Assembly (NCBI GenBank): GCA_902767385.1
Contig: CACXHA010000119.1
Span: 1 to 10,646, forward strand
From: an uncultured Elusimicrobium sp.
GTDB lineage: Bacteria > Elusimicrobiota > Elusimicrobia > Elusimicrobiales > Elusimicrobiaceae
Direction of reading: 5' to 3'
Length of the DNA: 10,646 bases
This document shows positions 7,205 through 10,646 of the stretch, piece by piece (within the stretch, counting starts at the first letter, position 1; every line of letters begins with the position of its first letter). Made by a program: the position numbers and the translations under genes. The notes under the pieces are model-generated. The model was not told where the DNA came from, searched no databases, and saw only the letters and a list, made by a program, of their open reading frames with translations.

Positions 7205-7250
7205 GTTATAAAAAAATGCTGAGCAAAAACTCTCCCAGCATGACACCACT

Positions 7251-7277
7251 AAAAAAAACCCCCGGTTGCCCGGGGGT
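7251..7277 (-). terminator. Rho-independent terminator of the pilin gene
   Basis: On the - strand an 8-bp stem (arms 7277-7270 and 7265-7258, ACCCCCGG/CCGGGGGT) with a 4-nt loop is followed by eight U residues (7258-7251). It lies 18 bp past the pilin stop codon. Confidence 0.93.
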
Positions 7278-7295
7278 ATTAGACTTCAAACCAAA

Positions 7296-7775
7296 CTAAG
7301 AGGCGGGTGTAAAAGCAGCGTTGCCAGCTGTAAAGGCCTCAATACTGGCGTTAGTACCAGGAGCCTGCCACTCTGCACTATTAGCAATGGAAGTGCAGTA
7401 CTTGCCATTCGCATCATTGCAGGTACGCGTAATTCCGCCATTGGAATCTACCGTGTAGACCAACTCATACAACCCACCAGAACGAACGGCCTTAGCCTGT
7501 CCAGCACCAGTGATTGCGAAGGTGAAGTTGTTGGTATGCGCATAGTTACCGGACACACCAGGCAAGTCAATATCCAACTGTGCCAACGAAGTGGGCTCTA
7601 CACCGCCCAAACGAGCAACACGGATACCGGTCATCACGTCACCCAATAAAGACACTGCTTCCGCAGCGCGGGCTTTTTCTACAGCTTTGGTATATTGGGG
7701 CAAGGCTACTGCGGCCAAGATACCAACAATGAGTACTACTACGAGTAACTCAATTAAGGTGAAACCTTTATTCAT
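7296..7775 (-). CDS. Type IV pilin / pseudopilin major subunit-like protein
   Basis: This 159-residue protein has a class III prepilin signal: leader MNKG, then F-T-L-I-E-L with the conserved glutamate E5 of the mature form (E9 here), followed by a hydrophobic helix (about 5-27) that would anchor it in the inner membrane and pack the filament core. A prepilin peptidase would cut after G4 and methylate F5. The ALPQYTKAVEKARAAEA stretch (24-40) is typical of elusimicrobial pilin-like proteins. The C-terminal region is a Gly/Ala/Asn-rich head with two cysteines, C119 and C127, probably a disulfide loop. ATG 7775 has GGAG 8 nt upstream. It stands alone with its own promoter and terminator and no pilus assembly genes in view, so a pilus and a type II secretion pseudopilus role cannot be separated. 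Confidence 0.9.
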   Translation of the reverse strand: MNKGFTLIELLVVVLIVGILAAVALPQYTKAVEKARAAEAVSLLGDVMTGIRVARLGGVEPTSLAQLDIDLPGVSGNYAHTNNFTFAITGAGQAKAVRSGGLYELVYTVDSNGGITRTCNDANGKYCTSIANSAEWQAPGTNASIEAFTAGNAAFTPAS

Positions 7776-7833
7776 AAGTTTATCTCCTTTTATCCTACAA
7801 GTTTTATAGAAGGCTTACGCCCTCTACATATAT

Positions 7834-7883
7834 AGTGTAACATATTTTTAAAAAAATGCAAGTATTTTTTTTAAATTTTTTTT
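7834..7883 (-). promoter_or_regulatory. Probable pilin promoter with A/T-rich UP-like element
   Basis: On the - strand TTGCAT (7861-7856) and TACACT (7839-7834) are 16 bp apart, placing a start near 7827 and a leader of about 52 nt. Immediately upstream (7862-7883) is an almost pure A/T stretch with two A-tracts on the - strand, in the position of an UP element bound by the RNA polymerase alpha subunit. An alternative TATATA -10 overlaps nearby. Confidence 0.6.
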
Positions 7884-8024
7884 GAGAAACTGTTGACAGG
7901 GCTTGCTAAGCAAACTTCTTTTGTAGTTTACCGTCGTAAAATTCTCATCAAATGCAAGATAAGAAATTTTATCTTTTTGTCAAGACCCAGGTAAAACATA
8001 TAGGAAAACAACTTGTTGTAATTT
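7884..8024. other. Gene-free stretch with one weak A/T-rich hairpin
   Basis: No coding region or RNA gene is seen here. A TTGACA at 7893-7898 has no matching -10. A loose inverted repeat (7938-7949 with 7958-7970, one bulge and a G-T pair) is followed by a T-rich run. It could be a weak + strand terminator, but no + strand gene precedes it. Confidence 0.4.
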
Positions 8025-8145
8025 GTCATGCTGAGATGTTTTTGCGCAGCATCTTCACCGCTTTTTACTTATTAGTAAGGATGGGACACTGAATAACAAC
8101 CTTTCAGGGTACGGCCCAGCGGTAATGGCCGCGGTTCAGGATGAC
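8025..8145. repeat. Composite MITE-like repeat, copy 1 (121 bp)
   Basis: The element begins GTCATGCTGAG and ends TTCAGGATGAC, so its ends form an imperfect terminal inverted repeat. Inside are a hairpin at 8028-8052 (7 of 8 pairs, loop atgtttttg), a reverse-orientation hairpin at 8086-8110 (7 of 8 pairs, loop taacaacct), and a GC-rich tail (8111-8145) shared almost base for base with copy 2 at 8980-9121. The tail contains an ATG (8125) that opens a short spurious frame. No transposase is present. Confidence 0.75.
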
Positions 8146-8166
8146 ACTAATAAAAAGATCATTATG

Positions 8167-8217
8167 ATCCCTCGCCCCTTGCGGAAGAGGGCCAAGTGCA
8201 TTTGCACCGGGGTGAGA
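8167..8217. repeat. Second palindromic repeat type, CTCGCCCC...GGGGTGAG
   Basis: CTCGCCCC (8171-8178) pairs with GGGGTGAG (8209-8216), allowing one G-T pair. Nested inside are GTGCA/TGCAC (8196-8200 with 8203-8207) and an alternative CCCTC/GAGGG pairing (8169-8173 with 8187-8191). It does not share the GTCAT/GTTGTT plan. It resembles the widespread CTCACCCC-type palindromic repeats of bacteria; that resemblance is from memory. Confidence 0.6.
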
Positions 8218-8235
8218 AGTAGTATATATAAGGTT

Positions 8236-8345
8236 GTCATTCCCGAGGAATGTTGTCGGGCATCTTCTCCCGCCAAGGGGGAAGAAATACTGGCCGTCAT
8301 TCCCGAGTGTTTTTGTCGGGAATCTTCCTCATCCGTTTCGGGAAG
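8236..8345 (+). repeat. Two tandem GTC-hairpin-CTTC repeats, TCCCGA stem type, 60-bp spacing
   Basis: Two units start 60 bp apart (8236 and 8296). Each has GTC, ATTCCCGA, a 9-nt loop (ggaatgttg or gtgtttttg), the complementary arm (TCGGGCAT with one mismatch, or a perfect TCGGGAAT), then CTTC. In each unit the CTTC begins a second short hairpin: CTTCTCCC/GGGGGAAG (8264-8271 with 8277-8284) and CTTCC/GGAAG (8324-8328 with 8340-8344). Confidence 0.8.
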
Positions 8346-8388
8346 CAAGTGCTTGGGCTTTTGTTAAATACTCAAAGTAACAGGCGGG

Positions 8389-8418
8389 AGATCCCCGACT
8401 ACTACCCGCGGGGATCAC
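8389..8418 (-). repeat. Hairpin repeat in reverse orientation downstream of smpB
   Basis: ATCCCCGA (8391-8398) pairs with GCGGGGAT (8408-8415) at 7 of 8 positions around a 9-nt loop that reads gggtagtag on the - strand, with CTCC beyond the far arm. It lies about 22 nt past the smpB stop, so it could form the 3' end of the smpB transcript, although no U-run follows. Confidence 0.75.
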
Positions 8419-8437
8419 AACCTCTATATATGAACAT

Positions 8438-8908
8438 TTAGAACTTAATGGAGTTTTTAAACTGCTTTTCCATTTCGCGGCTAAGGTCTTTCTTCTTTAA
8501 AGAGTCGCGCTTATCGTAAGTATGTTTACCTTTAGCCAAGGCCAATTTTAATTTAGCCCACCCGTTTTTAAAATATACTTCCAGCGGCACCAAAGCATAA
8601 CCTTTAATTTCAGCTTTAGATTCCAGTTTGCGCAATTCTTTTTTGGTAAGCAGTAGCCGGCGCGGGCGCGTAGGGTCCAACTCCATAGCCGAATTAAATT
8701 TATAAGGTTTTACGTGCATTTGATATACGTGAGCTTGCCCGTTTTCCACCCGCACAAAGCTCCCCTCCAAACTCAGTTCCTTTTGGCGGATTGATTTTAC
8801 TTCCGCCCCCAAAAGTTCCAGCCCAGCTTGGTAGGTGTCTTCCACAAAATAGTCGTGGTACGCTTTGCGGTTGGTGCACACGATTAAGATACTTTCCTTC
8901 TTCGGCAT
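8438..8908 (-). CDS. smpB: SsrA (tmRNA)-binding protein SmpB
   Basis: This 156-residue protein is SmpB, which delivers tmRNA to stalled ribosomes in trans-translation. Visible family features are NRKAYHDYFVEDTYQAG (13-29), LLGAEVKSIR (32-41), FVRVENGQAHVYQMHVKPY (51-69), DPTRPRRLLLTKKE (78-91), GYALVPLEVYFKNGWAKL (103-120), ALAKGKHTYDKRD (123-135) and a Lys/Arg-rich C-terminal tail that folds in the decoding site. Length is typical. ATG 8908 has no Shine-Dalgarno sequence; an extended -10 (TGCTATAAT) ends 6 nt before it, predicting a leaderless mRNA. The tmRNA gene is not recognisable in the flanking intergenic DNA. The gene is monocistronic between repeat-rich gaps. Confidence 0.97.
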   Translation of the reverse strand: MPKKESILIVCTNRKAYHDYFVEDTYQAGLELLGAEVKSIRQKELSLEGSFVRVENGQAHVYQMHVKPYKFNSAMELDPTRPRRLLLTKKELRKLESKAEIKGYALVPLEVYFKNGWAKLKLALAKGKHTYDKRDSLKKKDLSREMEKQFKNSIKF

Positions 8909-8909
8909 A

Positions 8910-8923
8910 GCTATATTATAGCA
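8910..8923 (-). promoter_or_regulatory. smpB promoter, extended -10, predicted leaderless start
   Basis: On the - strand TGCTATAAT (8923-8915) is an extended -10 box. The six bases atagct (8914-8909) separate it from the ATG at 8908, so the expected +1 is the A of the start codon. No convincing -35 is present, as expected for an extended -10. The box sits in a near-symmetric GCTATA-T-TATAGC (8910-8922). Confidence 0.7.
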
Positions 8924-8979
8924 AAAGCAGAATTTATCGTCATAATCAGTCCTGCCGATTTGTTGGATGTTATTATGGT

Positions 8980-9121
8980 GTCATGCTGAGGTGTTGTTGC
9001 TCAGCATCCCCCCCGCTTTCTACTCATCACTAATGACGAGATCCTGAATCCTGTTTAATCAGATCCCGTATTACAACCCTACGGGACACGGCCCAAGGTA
9101 ATGGCCGCGGTTCAGGATGAC
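8980..9121. repeat. Composite MITE-like repeat, copy 2 (142 bp)
   Basis: Same plan as the copy at 8025-8145. It begins GTCATGCTGAG and ends TTCAGGATGAC. A perfect 8-bp hairpin ATGCTGAG/CTCAGCAT (8983-8990 with 9000-9007, loop gtgttgttg) opens it, and a reverse-orientation hairpin ATCCCGTA/TACGGGAC (9063-9070 with 9080-9087, 7 of 8 pairs, loop ttacaaccc) lies inside. The last 30 bp or so match copy 1 closely. The middle is about 20 bp longer than in copy 1. It fills most of the smpB-hydG gap and ends 33 bp before the hydG start. Confidence 0.78.
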
Positions 9122-9143
9122 TTTTGTATTTATAAAGTAGTAA

Positions 9144-9149
9144 TATATA
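9144..9149 (+). promoter_or_regulatory. Possible hydG -10 box
   Basis: TATATA (9144-9149) lies 5 nt before the chosen hydG ATG at 9155, close to the -10-to-ATG spacing seen at era and smpB. An alternative TATAAA at 9131-9136 would give a leader of about 12 nt. No clear -35 is present. This is a weak assignment. Confidence 0.35.
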
Positions 9150-9154
9150 GGTAT

Positions 9155-10537
9155 ATGATTATTCAAGATGACAAACTATATAAAGCCCTGGAAAAAGGGA
9201 ACTCTTATACCGACGCGGACGTAGCCCGCATTTTGGCAAAAGCCAAAGAATTAAAAGGTATTTCTTTAGAAGAAGCCGCCGTTTTACTTAATTTAAAAGA
9301 CCGCCGTCTTTTAGATCAACTTTTTGATACCGCCAAATACGTTAAAGAAGCCATTTACGGCAACCGCATTGTGCTCTTTGCCCCTCTTTATATTTCCAAC
9401 ATTTGCACCAACGAGTGTGTGTACTGCGCTTTTCGCAAATCCAACACCGCGCTAAAACGCCACGCCAGCACGCGTGAGGAAATTCACCAAGAAGTAACCG
9501 CCCTGTTGCAGCAAGGTCACAAACGTATTTTAATGGTAGCCGGTGAAGCGTACCCCGGCGGCGGGCTTCAATATGTGTATGACAGCGTGGCCGCCATTTA
9601 CGAAACCCGCTGGAACGGACAAAACATCCGCCGCGTAAACGTAAATATCGCCCCGCTGACCAAGCCCGAATTTGAAGAACTGAAAAAATGTAATATTGGC
9701 ACGTATCAGCTTTTCCAAGAAACATACCACAAAGAAACGTATGAAAAATTGCATTTAGCCGGCGCCAAAAAAGATTATCAATTTCGCTTAGACGCCATGG
9801 ACCGCGCCTTAGAAGCCGGCATTAACGACGTGGGCATCGGCCCGCTTTTGGGGCTTTACGACCACAAGTACGAAATTTTGGCCACGCTCATGCACTCGTG
9901 GTATTTGGACGAGAAATACGGTGTGGGCCCGCATACTATTTCTATCCCGCGCATTGAGCCCGCCGAAGGGAGTGACTTTAGCAAGCACCCCAACGAAGAA
10001 CTTACCGACGACGAATTTAAACAATGCGTAGCCGTACTGCGCTTAGCCGTTCCTTACACGGGCATTATTTTAAGTACGCGCGAAAGCCCGGCCATGCGTA
10101 ATGCCTGCTTGGAGCTAGGCGTATCGCAAATTTCTGCGGCTAGCCGTGTAAACCCCGGCGGATATTCCTATGACAAACAAAACGGCAGCCAGTTTACCTT
10201 GACCGACGACCGCACACTAGCGCAAGTAATTGATGCCGTGGTAGATGCCAAGCATATGCCGTCGTTCTGCACCGGGTGTTACCGCTTGGGCCGCGTGGGA
10301 AAAGATTTTATGGATATGGCAAAACCGGGGCTTATTAAAACCCATTGTTTGCCTAACGCCATGTTTACCTTTGCCGAATATTTGGAAGACTTTGCCCCCG
10401 CCCCCCTGAAGGCCAAGGGCTACGCGCTTATTGAGTCCACCGCTAAAGAAGCGTTTGCAGAGGGCACGCCGATTAAAAAAATGATCGACGAGAACCTGGC
10501 CAAAATCAAAGCCGGCAAACGCGACTTATATTTCTAG
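9155..10537 (+). CDS. hydG: [FeFe]-hydrogenase maturase HydG (radical SAM tyrosine lyase)
   Basis: This 460-residue enzyme cleaves tyrosine to p-cresol and dehydroglycine, yielding the CO and cyanide ligands for the [FeFe]-hydrogenase H-cluster. The radical SAM cluster motif CX3CX2C is C84-C88-C91 (CTNECVYC). The C-terminal CX2CX22C motif (C372, C375, C398 in FCTGCYRLGR...HCLPNA) binds the auxiliary cluster and separates HydG from ThiH, which lacks it. Length is typical. The frame is open upstream to an ATG at 9101, but that ATG belongs to the repeat tail, which encodes the same MAAVQDD at 8125; ATG 9155 (MIIQDDKLYKAL) is therefore preferred. HydE, HydF and hydrogenase subunits are not in the window. 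An [FeFe]-hydrogenase elsewhere in the genome is implied, fitting a fermentative anaerobe. Confidence 0.95.
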   Translation: MIIQDDKLYKALEKGNSYTDADVARILAKAKELKGISLEEAAVLLNLKDRRLLDQLFDTAKYVKEAIYGNRIVLFAPLYISNICTNECVYCAFRKSNTALKRHASTREEIHQEVTALLQQGHKRILMVAGEAYPGGGLQYVYDSVAAIYETRWNGQNIRRVNVNIAPLTKPEFEELKKCNIGTYQLFQETYHKETYEKLHLAGAKKDYQFRLDAMDRALEAGINDVGIGPLLGLYDHKYEILATLMHSWYLDEKYGVGPHTISIPRIEPAEGSDFSKHPNEELTDDEFKQCVAVLRLAVPYTGIILSTRESPAMRNACLELGVSQISAASRVNPGGYSYDKQNGSQFTLTDDRTLAQVIDAVVDAKHMPSFCTGCYRLGRVGKDFMDMAKPGLIKTHCLPNAMFTFAEYLEDFAPAPLKAKGYALIESTAKEAFAEGTPIKKMIDENLAKIKAGKRDLYF

Positions 10538-10543
10538 GACAGT

Positions 10544-10557
10544 TGTTTTATAAAACA
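10544..10557. repeat. 14-bp A/T palindrome after hydG
   Basis: TGTTTTATAAAACA is a perfect palindrome 6 bp past the hydG stop. No GC stem or T-run makes it a standard terminator; no convincing hydG terminator is visible before the window ends. Confidence 0.5.
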
Positions 10558-10573
10558 CGAGTGCTACTCTGTT

Positions 10574-10603
10574 GTCATCCTGAGTCGTCGTTGCTCAGGA
10601 TCT
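10574..10603 (+). repeat. GTC-hairpin-CT repeat, CCTGAG stem type, second copy
   Basis: This is identical over 30 nt to 7125-7154: stem ATCCTGAG (10577-10584) with CTCAGGAT (10594-10601), loop tcgtcgttg. Like the first copy it continues to TTATAAAAG (10609-10617), so the shared unit is about 44-46 bp. It lies 36 bp past the hydG stop. Confidence 0.9.
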
Positions 10604-10646
10604 TGCTATTATAAAAGTCGTCAGCCCCAAGATTTATTATAAACGT

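Larger units (their letters stand above)
7059..7244. repeat. Cluster of intergenic hairpin repeats upstream of rimP
   Basis: The gap between the rimP promoter and the pilin terminator is filled by hairpin repeats. It starts with a degenerate GTCATCCTC half-copy (7059-7067). Then come four hairpins: ATCCCCGA/TCGGGGAT (7088-7112), ATCCTGAG/CTCAGGAT (7128-7152), ATTCCCCA/TGGGGAAT (7177-7201) and ATGCTGAG with an imperfect partner (7216-7241). The last two are in the opposite orientation to the second. TTATAAA-type spacers recur between units (7078-7083, 7160-7166, 7206-7212). No coding potential is seen. Confidence 0.85.

Noticed and set aside
7059..7244. Possible CRISPR array
   Set aside because: The units are irregular in spacing, orientation and sequence, are internally palindromic, and have no uniform repeat-spacer pattern or cas genes.
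8136..8348. 70-codon open frame on the - strand over the same repeats
   Set aside because: It is made of repeat sequence read backwards, with no start signal and no family resemblance.
8125..8367. 80-codon open frame on the + strand in the pilin-smpB gap
   Set aside because: It starts inside the composite repeat tail and runs through hairpin repeats. It has no ribosome site and no recognisable protein features.
8909..9154. tmRNA gene next to smpB
   Set aside because: No tRNA-like acceptor, T-arm motif or tag frame is recognisable on either side of smpB; the gap is mostly repeat DNA.
9155..10537. ThiH (thiamine tyrosine lyase) instead of HydG
   Set aside because: The C-terminal CX2CX22C auxiliary cluster motif is complete, which is the HydG hallmark, and no thiamine genes are nearby.

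Overview
The window most resembles a chromosomal segment of a member of the Elusimicrobiota (Elusimicrobium-like, probably anaerobic and possibly gut-associated). The reasons are the type IV pilin with the short leader MNKG followed by an ALPQYTKAVEKARAAEA helix, an [FeFe]-hydrogenase maturase of HydG type, and moderate GC content. The phylum call is an inference from family resemblance, not a database match. No rRNA, tRNA, tmRNA, CRISPR array, transposase or phage gene was seen.

Layout. 23-1183 (+) is a phosphoserine aminotransferase-like enzyme that ends 4 bp from the convergent stop of era (1188-2105, -). Era and a secreted VanX/DdpX-type D-Ala-D-Ala dipeptidase (2128-2748, +) diverge from a 22-bp gap. 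That gap holds one 16-bp perfect palindrome offering a TATAAT box to each strand, each exactly 6 nt before an ATG. A strong terminator separates the dipeptidase from the convergent rimP-nusA-infB operon (6953 down to 2806, -). The operon has a textbook sigma70 promoter and a perfect 13-bp hairpin in its leader. A cluster of small hairpin repeats (7059-7244) lies between that promoter and the terminator of a type IV pilin gene (7296-7775, -). A 660-bp gene-free stretch (7776-8437) holds the pilin promoter and more repeats. Then come smpB (8438-8908, -), a 142-bp composite repeat, and hydG (9155-10537, +), followed by another repeat copy.

How the genes work together. Era, RimP, NusA, IF2 and SmpB form a housekeeping set for 30S maturation, transcription elongation, translation initiation and ribosome rescue. 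SerC-like enzyme, dipeptidase, pilin and HydG are separate functions: amino-acid metabolism, cell-wall dipeptide cleavage, surface filament and hydrogenase cofactor assembly.

The least ordinary content is non-coding. At least eleven intergenic hairpins share one geometry, an 8-bp stem and a 9-nt loop, often framed by GTC and CT. Their stem sequences differ but stay complementary, and their loops share a GTTGTT-like core. Two larger composite elements carry the same hairpins and end in GTCAT/ATGAC inverted termini. Second in interest is the -10-to-ATG spacing at era, the dipeptidase gene and smpB, which predicts leaderless mRNAs.
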